64,000 nt of DNA from Deltaproteobacteria bacterium (GTDB lineage Bacteria > Myxococcota_A > Polyangia > HGW-17), in NCBI GenBank assembly GCA_016937155.1, contig JAFGWM010000005.1, forward strand, positions 1 through 64,000, given 5' to 3'. Below the pieces are notes generated by a model, which saw only the letters and a program-made list of their open reading frames with translations, was not told where the DNA came from and searched no databases. Shown one piece after another: positions 9,098-17,989 of the stretch (positions are counted from its first letter, which is position 1; the number at the start of each line of letters is the position of its first letter). Both the position numbers and the translations under genes were made by a program.

Positions 9098-9129
9098 TTG
9101 TTCCAGCTTCAGGTTTTCAGGAGGTGATT

Positions 9130-10068
9130 ATGGAACCTATTTTGACTCCTATGGAAGTGGAAGCAATTGTAGCGCTTTACAAGGGTGGACTTGGCCTCGA
9201 AGGTGGCCCCATTGCTGTTGACTGTGATCTGGTTGGTGGTGATCATCTTCTGAGGAGGGTTTCACCGGTTCTTGATCTGGTCAGACCTAACCTCTCAGTA
9301 TCAATGGGTAAAAATCTGACATTTCATCTTGGTATTCATTCAAGTGTTGAGGTGCTGCCAACTGATATCGTTCCTTTTGCTGCACTTGCGGCAGGGCTTC
9401 CCAGACCAGCCTGTGTTGGTGTACTGGAACTTGGAAGTGGTGGTAAAGTACTTCTGGATGTTGATCCAAGACTATATTATCTGGCAATTGAAAGGACGCT
9501 GGGGGGTCAAACTTTTGACGCAAATCCTCAGCGAGGGCCGACAATAATCGAACAGAGTATCGGTATGAGACTCATGGAGAGAATGGTAAGAGCTCTTAAC
9601 AGTACATGGGAGAAAATCCTCAATGATACACTGAAAGTTGTGAGTGTTGAATTCTGGCCTGAAAAAATTGATGCCATCGAACCTGAGGATTTTGTTCTGA
9701 GGCAGGAAATCGAGGTCAAAATTGGTGAAGTGAACACATCAATTGCGGTTATTCTCCCAGCCACAACCCTTGAGCCTCTTCGAAAAGCTCTTGACAAAAC
9801 GGTTTCATCATTTGGTACACTGAATGTCAGGGAATATCCTGAAATGGCCAGGCGTCTTTATGGCGCAACGGTTGATGTCACTGTGGAACTTGGAAAGGTA
9901 AGACTGAATCTTGGAACCATAAGAGGTTTAAAAAAAGGTGATATTATCAGGCTGGATTCAAGTACAGGTGATGCTCTGCCAGTCAAAATAAGCGGTAAAA
10001 CTAAATTTTTCGGACATCCCCTTGTGGCAAGGGGAAATATGGCAGTGGAACTAACAGAAAACAATTAA
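9130..10068 (+). CDS. fliM: Flagellar motor switch protein FliM
   Basis: FliM is the middle layer of the flagellar C-ring and binds phospho-CheY. The ATG at 9130 is chosen, giving 312 residues, because an almost perfect Shine-Dalgarno (AGGAGGTGATT) lies just before it and the predicted sigma-54 transcript starts near 9108. An upstream in-frame start at 9052 would precede that promoter. The N-terminus LTPMEVEAIVAL resembles the CheY-binding peptide of FliM (LSxxEIDALL). A CheC-like middle domain follows. The last 80 residues form a SpoA/FliN-type domain (VTVELGKVRLNLGTIRGLKKGDIIRL). The gene stands alone, without fliL or fliN, about 5 kb from the flg operon, and abuts the convergent mepA-like gene by one base. 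Confidence 0.9.
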   Translation: MEPILTPMEVEAIVALYKGGLGLEGGPIAVDCDLVGGDHLLRRVSPVLDLVRPNLSVSMGKNLTFHLGIHSSVEVLPTDIVPFAALAAGLPRPACVGVLELGSGGKVLLDVDPRLYYLAIERTLGGQTFDANPQRGPTIIEQSIGMRLMERMVRALNSTWEKILNDTLKVVSVEFWPEKIDAIEPEDFVLRQEIEVKIGEVNTSIAVILPATTLEPLRKALDKTVSSFGTLNVREYPEMARRLYGATVDVTVELGKVRLNLGTIRGLKKGDIIRLDSSTGDALPVKISGKTKFFGHPLVARGNMAVELTENN

Positions 10069-10069
10069 T

Positions 10070-10894
10070 TTATCTGCACCATTTCTGACCAGGTGGGCAG
10101 CCAATTCTTACATGAAAATGATCCTCGTGCCAGGGGGCGTAAACCATAAGTCTTTTGGCTTTTGCAATGGTTGCCGGAGGACGTGCCACAGCCTGAGCAT
10201 AATTCAAAAGGAGACTTTTTATTTCTTTGCTCACAATTATCATGATTACATTTGACGGGTGTTTTGTCAGCAGTTCCACCAGTTCCCAGTTTCTCTCAAG
10301 GTCAAGAATGAGATTTTTGTAAGGTCCAACTCCTCTTGCGATATTATTGAACCTGGGAAAATTGTCCTTTATCACTCTGTAGTGATGTTTTGTGCTCAGA
10401 ATGTAAAATCCAAGGTCGACATCCCTTCCACTCTGGTGGGATCTGTGTCCTGGAGCAAATCCTCCGGTGCTTCTTGAAAGGTCTCCCACTGTTAGTTTGC
10501 TTCCCGGATAGGATTTTGAAATCCTTGATGCCGTGTCACGTATAAGATTTATGAGCGCCGATGTGCCGTAATAATGTCCTCTTTTTATGGTTCTGGGTAG
10601 TACCATATAACCCTTTCCCCGAACGGGGATTTTCCTGCCCTTGTGCAATGCACCATTCCATGGACTTCCAATAGTAAGGGTTTTTGATGATCTGTTGATG
10701 GATTTCCAGGGATAAATATTTGACTTGCGAATTGATTTCTTTGAAAAATGCTTTTTCTTTTTTATTTTTTTCCCCTGAATTTTACAGGAAAGTCTGCCGT
10801 TTTTCAAACGCTTACACCCTTTTGGCAGGGCATAAGTTTTCGAAGGAATTAATAACAGTATAAAAAGTGCGAAAATTGTTTTAAAAAATCTCAT
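10070..10894 (-). CDS. Penicillin-insensitive murein endopeptidase (MepA-like, peptidase M74)
   Basis: The 274-residue exported protein has a signal peptide ending near YALP (about residue 22). A basic linker of Lys-rich stretches at 40-60 follows, then an M74 zinc peptidase domain. The metal motif HRSHQSGRDVD places His153 and Asp160 as ligands, and the C-terminal WHEDHFHVRI at 255-264 supplies the remaining His residues. M74 enzymes cut D-Ala-meso-Dap cross-links in peptidoglycan. The basic linker may hold the enzyme to the wall or membrane. It ends one base from fliM in convergent orientation; no functional link to the flagellum is implied by this alone. Confidence 0.88.
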   Translation of the reverse strand: MRFFKTIFALFILLLIPSKTYALPKGCKRLKNGRLSCKIQGKKIKKKKHFSKKSIRKSNIYPWKSINRSSKTLTIGSPWNGALHKGRKIPVRGKGYMVLPRTIKRGHYYGTSALINLIRDTASRISKSYPGSKLTVGDLSRSTGGFAPGHRSHQSGRDVDLGFYILSTKHHYRVIKDNFPRFNNIARGVGPYKNLILDLERNWELVELLTKHPSNVIMIIVSKEIKSLLLNYAQAVARPPATIAKAKRLMVYAPWHEDHFHVRIGCPPGQKWCR

Positions 10895-10947
10895 ATCATT
10901 TACTTGGTAGCATTGAACCAGAGATATTTCAAAAAATTGGAGTTTTT

Positions 10948-12102
10948 ATGCGTAGAGTTGCAGTTATTTCAGGTATCAGATCCGAATTTTTCTTTATGAA
11001 ACCTCTGTTTGAGGCGATCAACCATCATGTGGATCTTGAGCTGGAATTGTATATTGCAGGAGCAAATCTATCTCCAATTCATGGAAATATGATTGAGATA
11101 ATTCAGTCAGGAGGTTTCAAAATTGCCGGAAGGATTGAAAATCTCCTGTATTCTGATTCTGCATCATCCCGTCTTTCAGCCCTTGCCCTTGAACTCCAGA
11201 TATTTACCTCAATGATAAGTTCAGATCCTCCTGATATCATTATTGCCACAGGAGACAGGGAAGAGGCCATGGTTAGTGCTCTGGCCGGGACATATCTCAA
11301 TATTCCTGTATTTCATTATGCTGCAGGTGATGTAGGAATGGGAACAGCTGATGATACTATCAGACACAGTGTTTCAAAACTTGCTCATCTTATGCTGACA
11401 ATCACATCAGACAGTGCAGACAATCTGATTCAGTCAGGGGAAGAGGCATGGCGGATTCATAATGTGGGACATCTTGGGCAGGACAGATACCGGACTACGG
11501 ATATCATCGGTGAAAATGAGTTGAGACATAAGCTTGGAATAAAGGGAGACGGTAAAATAGCCCTTGTTTTACAGCATCCTCTGACAGTTGATGTGGACAA
11601 TGCAGGGCACCAGATGGAAGCTGTATTAAAGGGTGTCAGTAAATTCGGGTTTGAGACTGTTGTGATTCACCCAAATTCTGATCCCGGAACACATCAGATG
11701 AAGAAAGTTATACGAGAGTGGGAAAAACAACGTAAAATACTTTCTTTTGAGACACTTGATGATCTAACATTCGTTAATCTTCTGAGAAACACATTTTTAC
11801 TCGTGGGTAATTCCTCCATGGGAATTCTGGAGGTGCCTGCTCTAAAAATTCCGGTGATTAATACAGGTCTAAGGCAGACCGGCAGAAGTATTACCGGACA
11901 TGTGAAATATGTTGACTGCAACGAATCAGCAATTCACGATGCTATTGAATTGCTTTTGAACAATTCTGATATCCTGGATGAGATGAGAAATTCACCAAAT
12001 CCTTATGGTGATGGATATGCAACTGAAAAGATTATAAAACTGATACTCGAAACCCCACTGGATGAAAGACTTATGCAAAAGAGATATACATTTTCCGGAT
12101 GA
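10948..12102 (+). CDS. UDP-N-acetylglucosamine 2-epimerase, NeuC/hydrolysing type
   Basis: This 384-residue GT-B fold protein resembles the hydrolysing UDP-GlcNAc 2-epimerases (NeuC/LegG) used for sialic, legionaminic or related nonulosonic acids. The N-terminus AVISGIRSEFFFMKPLF and the central GDREEAMVSAL fit this. So do HYAAGDVGMGTADDTIRHSV (an unusual variant of the family's H-x-G-G-E loop), GHLGQDRY and the C-terminal VGNSSMGILE with a TGLRQTGR loop. The replacement of the usual acidic residue after G-G in the active-site loop by A-G-D makes the exact reaction uncertain. No other nonulosonate or polysaccharide genes are nearby, so it is an orphan here. It starts with ATG about 53 bases from the divergent mepA-like gene. 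Confidence 0.8.
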   Translation: MRRVAVISGIRSEFFFMKPLFEAINHHVDLELELYIAGANLSPIHGNMIEIIQSGGFKIAGRIENLLYSDSASSRLSALALELQIFTSMISSDPPDIIIATGDREEAMVSALAGTYLNIPVFHYAAGDVGMGTADDTIRHSVSKLAHLMLTITSDSADNLIQSGEEAWRIHNVGHLGQDRYRTTDIIGENELRHKLGIKGDGKIALVLQHPLTVDVDNAGHQMEAVLKGVSKFGFETVVIHPNSDPGTHQMKKVIREWEKQRKILSFETLDDLTFVNLLRNTFLLVGNSSMGILEVPALKIPVINTGLRQTGRSITGHVKYVDCNESAIHDAIELLLNNSDILDEMRNSPNPYGDGYATEKIIKLILETPLDERLMQKRYTFSG

Positions 12103-12152
12103 TGAAGAGAATGGCTCTTCCTGTATGGAATTTTAGCAAACCTGATAAGTAC

Positions 12153-12872
12153 TCAGGATATTTCTCCTTTGAGATACTGCTGCCTGAGTGGTTCAGGGAA
12201 TTTTTCTATTGAGTATCTGAGCATTGTTCGTGGCATAATAGAATAGTTGACGTTTAGAAATTCCAATTCAGTGTTCAAATCAATTTTGCCAACTTCTCTT
12301 AGCATCCATCCTGTGGCCTTGTGAATCAAATCATGGTGATCTCCCAGCAGTTTTCTGCAGAGTCGCAAAGTGAGGCTGAATTCGTTTTTCTTAATGAAAT
12401 AGAGTGTTGATATTATGCTGATACGTCGATCCCAGAGGAGTTCACTTTCCGAAAGTTTGTCCAGAACAGATTCTCTTTCCTGAGGGGATTCAAGATCATT
12501 AAAAAGCCATGAGCCCACTATTTGGGACGCGCTGGAGTCCACAAGATCCCAATTGTTTATAAACCGTGTGTTTTCAAGGTATCTGCGGGCAACAATCTCT
12601 CGCAGTGCAGGTTTTTCTGCATGCTTTACCAGAATAAAGAGAGAAAGAAGTCTAATCTCATGAATTTCTGAAGTCAGTAGTTCAAAGGAATCATCAATGG
12701 ATATGTTTTTATACTTTTTTGCCAGGTTTCTTATTTCAGGAACTCGGATACCCAGAAACCTGTCCCCTTCAGCGTATTCCCCGGGAGCTGTTTTGAAATA
12801 TCTTAAGGAATGCCTGGCTCTGATGGGATCCTCTCTCAGTTGTAATTCTCTGGTAATTTCTTCAGGATTCAC
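12153..12872 (-). CDS. DNA alkylation repair enzyme, AlkD-like HEAT-repeat glycosylase
   Basis: The 239-residue all-helical protein matches the AlkD family, which excises N3- and N7-alkylated purines without base flipping. The conserved active-site elements are present: FINNWDLVDSSAS, carrying the Trp-Asp pair, and LLWDRRISIIST, carrying the catalytic Arg. An N-terminal FLGIRVPEIRNLAKK lies upstream of them. Translation starts at GTG, with GGAGAT 8 bases upstream in the gene's sense. It is convergent with the epimerase gene across a 50-base gap that holds only a small 6-bp hairpin (12104-12120) without a T-run. Confidence 0.87.
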   Translation of the reverse strand: MNPEEITRELQLREDPIRARHSLRYFKTAPGEYAEGDRFLGIRVPEIRNLAKKYKNISIDDSFELLTSEIHEIRLLSLFILVKHAEKPALREIVARRYLENTRFINNWDLVDSSASQIVGSWLFNDLESPQERESVLDKLSESELLWDRRISIISTLYFIKKNEFSLTLRLCRKLLGDHHDLIHKATGWMLREVGKIDLNTELEFLNVNYSIMPRTMLRYSIEKFPEPLRQQYLKGEIS

Positions 12873-12950
12873 TTTTATCTCCAGTAAAATAATGCTTCCA
12901 GCTTTTTTGTTAAGTCATATACCTGAACACCTCTTTACTATGTTAAAATA

Positions 12951-13069
12951 TTAATTCCAAATATTTTCTATATTTTTTTCAATAAGATATGGAAAAATAA
13001 TTTTATTGGAGTAACATTCATACTAATTCATGGACATAATTTGGCGACAGTCGTGATTTAATTCCAAAT
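12951..13069. repeat. 12-bp direct repeat upstream of an exported-protein gene
   Basis: The 12-mer ttaattccaaat occurs at 12951-12962 and again at 13058-13069, 107 bases apart, in the AT-rich 249-base region before the gene at 13122. This could be a pair of operator half-sites or simply AT-rich coincidence. No clear -35/-10 pair could be fixed in this gap. Confidence 0.35.
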
Positions 13070-13121
13070 TTCGATTTGTCATCCACTGGAAATTTTAAAG
13101 GGAGATATAAGGAGAAGGATA

Positions 13122-14072
13122 ATGAAGTTGTTTTCTGTAGTGATTGTTTTTGTTGTTATGATTGCAGGACTGGAAGCAAATGCACGGGATAAGGGTCCCA
13201 CACTGAAAAGTGTTACTGATAAAATTTTAAATATAGTTCAGGAAGATGGCCGTTGGTATCCCGGGGGTGACTGGTGGGCAGCCGGACTTGATACGGGTAA
13301 GGAGTTGAAAGTTGTTATAAAAACATCAAAAGGAAAGAAGTATGCCTGGGCAACTTTTGAATTTAGAGCCAAGGCATCTGGAGATTTTGCTAAAATCACC
13401 GGAGTAAAAAAAATGTGGCCTGTTGATTACCGGAATTACAGCAAACTCAAAAAATTTAAAGTGGGAAAATATACACTGGATGTTTATTTTGGGACTGAAA
13501 AAGTCTGGACAACTGACTTTAATGTGAAAAACGATAAATTTGACGGTAAAAATCATTTTTATGCAGTCGGGCGCTGGACAAAACTTGCTTATTTTTCATT
13601 TTCAAAAGGTTCAACAGGCTCCAGAATCTGTGGATGGTTTTCACCTCCTGATGTAAAGGGATGGTTCCCAAGTAAAAAGAATTTTAGAGGTTTTGATTTT
13701 ACGGGTGATATTAAAAAAGATGGAAAAATTATTGTTTCCGACTCTGGAAGTGCAAATAGACCTTTTCAGATTGACAGAGCAAGGACAGCCCATATCTGCA
13801 AAGGAATCAGTTACTGGAGAGAAATACGTGAAAAGATTGCATCAAAAGATGGTCAATATACGGCAAACGCTTACGCCAGTTACAGTATAAACGGCAAAAG
13901 TAAAATCTGGACCGTGATGTCAGTAAACTTCACAGTTAAGGCAGGAAAACTGGTAATGAATGAAAAACTCACAGGTAAGAAAGTGTCATCCAGGACAAGA
14001 ATTATTACCAGCGATGCAGTATATGTGGAAAATAAAAAATCTCTAAAAAGTATTCCCCCTGTTAACGATTAG
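13122..14072 (+). CDS. Exported protein of unknown function
   Basis: I do not recognise a family. The 316-residue product has a signal peptide with likely cleavage after LEANA (about residue 21), followed by a Lys-, Trp- and Gly-rich beta-type mature protein. Notable stretches are WYPGGDWWAAGLDTGKELKV near the N-terminus and FYAVGRWTKLAYFSFSKGS in the middle, and the mature part has only two Cys (in RICGWF and AHICKG). The calculated character is strongly basic. The ribosome site AAGGAGAAGG lies just before the ATG. It stands alone between the AlkD-like gene (opposite strand) and the DUF362 gene. A role in the cell envelope is plausible but not shown. Confidence 0.75.
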   Translation: MKLFSVVIVFVVMIAGLEANARDKGPTLKSVTDKILNIVQEDGRWYPGGDWWAAGLDTGKELKVVIKTSKGKKYAWATFEFRAKASGDFAKITGVKKMWPVDYRNYSKLKKFKVGKYTLDVYFGTEKVWTTDFNVKNDKFDGKNHFYAVGRWTKLAYFSFSKGSTGSRICGWFSPPDVKGWFPSKKNFRGFDFTGDIKKDGKIIVSDSGSANRPFQIDRARTAHICKGISYWREIREKIASKDGQYTANAYASYSINGKSKIWTVMSVNFTVKAGKLVMNEKLTGKKVSSRTRIITSDAVYVENKKSLKSIPPVND

Positions 14073-14185
14073 TTCTCCTTCTCCAATTGCACCGAATCTT
14101 ATTTTCTTGAAATAACACTGTTATGATTGTATTCAGATATCCCTGAGTCATATTGTATTTTTCACTGTACCTAAGGATAGAAAAA

Positions 14186-15250
14186 TTGAGCACTTCAGAA
14201 TCCCGGGTATTTTTGATACCGCTTGATACATCCGAAACAGATGACCGTACGGCGTTTTCTCTTGAGACAGTTCTGGCTCACAGGGCTTATCACCTCATGG
14301 AAGCCTTTTCCGATTCGGAGCTGGTGGGAGTTAAACTTCCCTACATAGAAGACAAAAATCAACTCAACGCGGATCTTACAATACTAAAGGCACTTGTTAA
14401 CAGTCTCAGAAAAGCAGGTAAAAACCCGTTTGTATGTGATACCTCATCCCGGCATATAGATAAAAAAGCAAATGCAGTTGAACACATGGAAATCTATCAC
14501 CGAAAAGGTATTTCTTATGAAACTGCAGGAGCAAGTTTTGCCATGCTTGATGGCATCAGTGGAGGATATGAGTTCGTTGACACCAGTCCAGTGGATAAAA
14601 GTAAGGTTTTTCTTGCTGGAGAACTACCGAATATTGACGGTTTGATAATTTTTTCCACACCATCACCTTCTGGTAGCAGCTGCTGTAAGGGAAGTATATT
14701 CAATATGGGTATTGGTCTCGCTTCAAGAAAGGGTAAAATTCAACTTTATTCAAAATCAGGTCCCCAGGTAAACGCAAAGCAGTGCTATCTGTGTAGAAAA
14801 TGTATTTATATCTGTCCATGTGGAGCGATATCAAGGGGAGAGAAACATGTTATTATTAATTATGATAAATGTATAAACTGCGGAAAATGCGTGGATCTCA
14901 CCAGATTCGGAGGAATTTCCTATAAGTGGGATACCTCCAGAGATGAGTTTATGAGAAAAATGCACCTGAACGCAAGAAGTGTACAGAATCTTATGGGAAA
15001 AAGGCTTTTATTCTGCCACCTGATAAAGAAATCGCATTACTCCGGGGATATTCCCTGTAATTCAGAGGAGTTTTCATTCAAGCAGGCGGTTCTTGTATCT
15101 AGGGATCCTGTAGCCATAGATCAGGCTACAATGGATCTTTTCAGTGAGGATCCAGGATTTGATCCCGGTTTTAATTCCGAGTCACTGGATCAGGCAGTTG
15201 AAATGGGGCTGGGAAAAAGAAAATTCAAACTTATACCAATTGCCTACTGA
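14186..15250 (+). CDS. DUF362-family ferredoxin-domain protein
   Basis: The product has about 354 residues from the TTG at 14186, chosen because AAGGA lies 8 bases before it; an earlier in-frame TTG at 14153 lacks a ribosome site. The N-terminal part has the DUF362 fold (VKLPYIEDKNQL near 50, SSCCKGSIFNMGIGLASRKGK near 165-185). A ferredoxin module follows. Cluster 1 is canonical, C200-x2-C203-x2-C206-x3-C210-P. The second site keeps C229, C232 and C235 but lacks the fourth Cys (CINCGKCVDLTRFGG). It may therefore hold a 3Fe-4S or atypical cluster. DUF362 proteins are uncharacterised iron-sulfur proteins common in anaerobes. It stands alone. Confidence 0.82.
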   Translation: MSTSESRVFLIPLDTSETDDRTAFSLETVLAHRAYHLMEAFSDSELVGVKLPYIEDKNQLNADLTILKALVNSLRKAGKNPFVCDTSSRHIDKKANAVEHMEIYHRKGISYETAGASFAMLDGISGGYEFVDTSPVDKSKVFLAGELPNIDGLIIFSTPSPSGSSCCKGSIFNMGIGLASRKGKIQLYSKSGPQVNAKQCYLCRKCIYICPCGAISRGEKHVIINYDKCINCGKCVDLTRFGGISYKWDTSRDEFMRKMHLNARSVQNLMGKRLLFCHLIKKSHYSGDIPCNSEEFSFKQAVLVSRDPVAIDQATMDLFSEDPGFDPGFNSESLDQAVEMGLGKRKFKLIPIAY

Positions 15251-15299
15251 TTTCGTTTCTGAAGCAATACTGTATTCAAAAAAGTAAAAAATAAAAAGA

Positions 15300-15315
15300 T
15301 GGCCTGAAATATGCA
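15300..15315 (+). promoter_or_regulatory. Sigma-54 (RpoN) promoter of the flgA operon
   Basis: TGGCCTGAAATATGCA has the invariant GG and GC of a -24/-12 promoter at exact spacing. It shares the TGGCCTG half with the fliM promoter at 9082-9097. The predicted transcript start is near 15326. An AGGAG ribosome site (15330-15334) follows immediately before the flgA ATG at 15342, leaving a very short leader. Confidence 0.82.
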
Positions 15316-15341
15316 CCCTCTTATACTTCAGGAGATTTATC

Positions 15342-16268
15342 ATGAATATGATAGTACTTTTGACAGTGATGGTAATTTCGGGTCAGGGTCATCAGAAAAC
15401 CTATAAAATCAAAAGATATGTTAAAGTTGAGGGTTCCAGAATAATTCTGAATGATCTGGTAAAGGGTGTCATGGATCCTAAACTGGGTGTCATAGAACTG
15501 ACTGGTTCACCTTTACCTGGGCAGCGTAAAACAATCACCAGGGAGATGATGAGGAAAATGCTTCATCAGGAACTTCCCGGGGTGAAATTCGTAATTCCCA
15601 CGAAAATTTCAGTATACCGGAAATTCAGAATGTTAAGAGCCCGCAGCATATCCAGGAAAATTCGAGATGGTCTTATTAAGATTCTTCCCAGAGGGGCGTC
15701 TGTCAATGATGTAAATTCCGGAATTAACAGGATAAGGGTTCCTTATGGAAGGATTGAATTTATTCCCAGGGGAAGTGGGGGAAGTCGGGGTCGTTGGTCT
15801 GGAAGAATAGATGTGATGTCAGGAAATGAGAAAGTTACTGACTTCAGTGCCAGTGTTTTGTACAGCATCATTAAAACTGTACCTGTAAGTACCTGTATGA
15901 TTTCATCAGGCAGAAAAATAAGAAAATCATGCATCGGAAAAATGTCTCTGGATATAACCAGATACCAGAAAATTTATACTTCTGCGGCTGCTCTTCAGGG
16001 AACCATTGCCAGAAGAGTTATTCCAGCCGGAGTCCCATTTTTAGTCAATTCAGTGAAGCTTCCGGACATTGTAAAAAGAGGAGCCAGAGTTCTGATGATA
16101 GCTAAAATAGGTAAAATTAAAGCGACTGCATGGGGAATAGCTAAATCAGATGGATACCTCGGAAAAGCAGTCAGGATTATGAATCCCAGATCCAAAAAGA
16201 TGGTAACTGCCTTTGTTGTTGCTCCCAATACCGTAAGAGTAGGATCACAAGTAGGGGGGAATAAATGA
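15342..16268 (+). CDS. flgA: Flagellar P-ring assembly chaperone FlgA
   Basis: The 308-residue periplasmic protein helps FlgI assemble into the P ring. It has a short N-terminal signal (MIVLLTVMVISGQG). An early segment on redox-like strands (RYVKVEGSRIILNDLVKGV) follows. The C-terminal half is a SAF/beta-clip domain, with VPVSTCMISSGRKI, ARRVIPAGVPFLVNSVKLPDIVKRGARV and a final NPRSKKMVTAFVVAPNTV, as in all FlgA. It opens the flg operon directly behind the sigma-54 promoter and overlaps flgH by 4 bases (ATGA). Sequence divergence is normal for FlgA; operon position supports the name. Confidence 0.88.
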   Translation: MNMIVLLTVMVISGQGHQKTYKIKRYVKVEGSRIILNDLVKGVMDPKLGVIELTGSPLPGQRKTITREMMRKMLHQELPGVKFVIPTKISVYRKFRMLRARSISRKIRDGLIKILPRGASVNDVNSGINRIRVPYGRIEFIPRGSGGSRGRWSGRIDVMSGNEKVTDFSASVLYSIIKTVPVSTCMISSGRKIRKSCIGKMSLDITRYQKIYTSAAALQGTIARRVIPAGVPFLVNSVKLPDIVKRGARVLMIAKIGKIKATAWGIAKSDGYLGKAVRIMNPRSKKMVTAFVVAPNTVRVGSQVGGNK

Positions 16269-16951
16269 AAAACATAATTCTTGTACATTTGATTGTTTTT
16301 GTTTTTTCCGGTTGTGTGAATCATATACAGCCATACAAACCAAAAAAACGCCGGTATGTTATAGGGAATTACGGCAAGGATTTAATGACTCACGGGAATG
16401 GATCTCTTTACATGGAAGGTTCCCGAGGGCTTTTTGAGGATGCCAGGGCATCAAGAGTGGGGGATATTATACTCGTAAAGGTAGAGGAAAATACTGATGC
16501 CACCAGAAGCGCCTATACAAAAACAACCCGTGAAAGTTCCACCAGTGCTTCAATGGGAAGTCTCTTCAATGTAATGGCAAAGCTGGCTGCAAAATATCCT
16601 CAGATAAATCTTTCCAGTTTAATCAGTGGTGGGCTTTCATCAGCACACTCAGGTCAGGGTGAAACCGGAAGAAAAGGGACATTGAATGCCACTATTGCAG
16701 TTCGTATTGCCCGTATTCTGCCAAACGGGGATTTTTATGTTGAAGGTCATAAGGTTGTTCTTCTGAATAATGAGGAAAATCATCTTTATATAAGCGGGGT
16801 TGTCAGACCACAGGATGTTGACCACGACAACAGCGTCAATTCCTGGAGAGTTGCTGATGCTCAGGTTGAATTCACCGGTCGTGGTGATCTCAGCGATACT
16901 CAGAAACAGGGATGGTTTGCACGGTTTATCAATAAAATCTGGCCTTTCTAA
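16265..16951 (+). CDS. flgH: Flagellar L-ring lipoprotein FlgH
   Basis: This 228-residue outer-membrane lipoprotein forms the L ring bushing of the flagellar rod. The signal ends at the lipobox FSGC (Cys17). The family segments are present: YMEGSRGLFEDARASRVGDIILVKVEENTDA near 40-75, GTLNATIAVRIARILPNGDFYVEGHK near 139-165, and the C-terminal LYISGVVRPQDVDHDNSV. Presence of L- and P-ring genes indicates a diderm envelope. It overlaps flgA by 4 bases and is followed by flgI after 24 bases. Confidence 0.95.
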   Translation: MKNIILVHLIVFVFSGCVNHIQPYKPKKRRYVIGNYGKDLMTHGNGSLYMEGSRGLFEDARASRVGDIILVKVEENTDATRSAYTKTTRESSTSASMGSLFNVMAKLAAKYPQINLSSLISGGLSSAHSGQGETGRKGTLNATIAVRIARILPNGDFYVEGHKVVLLNNEENHLYISGVVRPQDVDHDNSVNSWRVADAQVEFTGRGDLSDTQKQGWFARFINKIWPF

Positions 16952-16975
16952 TCGGGAGGGTTTTGGAGAATTGCT

Positions 16976-17989
16976 ATGATAAAATTTATCTTATCCACGA
17001 TATTTACTGCGATGCTGTTTCCTTCTGTCTCTGGTGCTGTGAGGCTTAAGGAACTGGCAACGGTGCACGGGGTAAGACCCAACCAGCTTGTGGGCTATGG
17101 ACTTATTGTCGGTCTTAACGGAAGTGGAGATGATCGTCAGGTTGGATTTACCATTCAGAGTGTTGCTGCAATGCTTTCACGAATGGGATTGAGGGTTGAT
17201 CCCGCAAGACTTACACTGAAAAATGTCGCGGCAGTCACCGTTACTGCAATTTTACCTCCTTTTGTAAGAACTGGAACAAAAGTGGATGTTAGGGTTGCTT
17301 CCATCGGTAATGCAAAAAGTCTCAAAGGCGGTGTTCTCCTTGCAACTCCTCTAAAAGGATTTGATGGTAAAGTCTACATGGTTGCTCAGGGAAGTGTGGT
17401 TATAAATGCACCAACTCAGGGCAGAGCGAGGGATGTATCACTCAATTCAGGTATTGTTGTAAATGGTGGACTTGTGGAAAAGGAAGTTCCTGTCAGAATG
17501 ATCAATTCAGGAGTCATATCTCTGGCACTTACCAGTCCGGATTTTACCACCGCCAGCCGAATGGCAAGGAAGATAAATCAGTTTTTCGGAAAAAATATTT
17601 CATCAGCTAAAAACAGTGGCAATGTAGAAGTAAATGTTCCAGGGCTTTACAGAGGGAAAAAACTTGTACAGTTCATCAGCATAATGGAAGGACTGGATAT
17701 TATTCCCGATGCAAAGGCAAAGGTGATAATAAATTCCAAAACCGGCACTGTAATAGTTGGAGCAGGAGTCAGTATAACAACTTGTGCCATATCACACGCC
17801 GGTATCAGTCTTATGGTTGGTCCATCAAAAAATTCTGGAAAAACAGGACTGCATTTTATTGGAGGATCCAGTCTCGGAGACATTGTTGATGCTCTCAATT
17901 CACTGGGTGTGGCACCATCTGATCTTGCAGCAATATTCAGAATGCTAAAGAAATCCGGTTCTTTACATGGAGATCTGGAGGTTCAGTAA
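16976..17989 (+). CDS. flgI: Flagellar P-ring protein FlgI
   Basis: The 337-residue exported protein forms the periplasmic P ring around the rod. A signal peptide ends near VSGA (about 20). The FlgI hallmark RLKELATVHGVRPNQLVGYGLIVGLNGSGDD follows at once. Later segments (VRTGTKVDVRVASIGNAKSLKGGVLL, GSVVINAPTQGRARDVSLNSG) and the C-terminal SLGDIVDALNSLGVAPSDL are typical. Length is slightly short relative to enterobacterial FlgI (about 365) but complete. Its stop overlaps the flgJ ATG by one base. Confidence 0.96.
   Translation: MIKFILSTIFTAMLFPSVSGAVRLKELATVHGVRPNQLVGYGLIVGLNGSGDDRQVGFTIQSVAAMLSRMGLRVDPARLTLKNVAAVTVTAILPPFVRTGTKVDVRVASIGNAKSLKGGVLLATPLKGFDGKVYMVAQGSVVINAPTQGRARDVSLNSGIVVNGGLVEKEVPVRMINSGVISLALTSPDFTTASRMARKINQFFGKNISSAKNSGNVEVNVPGLYRGKKLVQFISIMEGLDIIPDAKAKVIINSKTGTVIVGAGVSITTCAISHAGISLMVGPSKNSGKTGLHFIGGSSLGDIVDALNSLGVAPSDLAAIFRMLKKSGSLHGDLEVQ

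Larger units (their letters stand above)
8765..9129. other. Divergent intergenic region between ftsH and fliM
   Basis: This 365-base gap separates ftsH (minus) from fliM (plus) and must hold promoters for both. It contains a perfect 9-bp hairpin at 8862-8890, an AT-rich middle, a clear sigma-54 promoter at 9082-9097 pointing to fliM, and a near-perfect ribosome binding site at 9119-9128. No convincing small gene is visible. The ftsH promoter was not identified with confidence. Confidence 0.7.

Noticed and set aside
12104..12120. 6-bp hairpin between the epimerase and AlkD-like genes as a terminator
   Set aside because: Short stem with a 5-base loop and no T-run on either strand.
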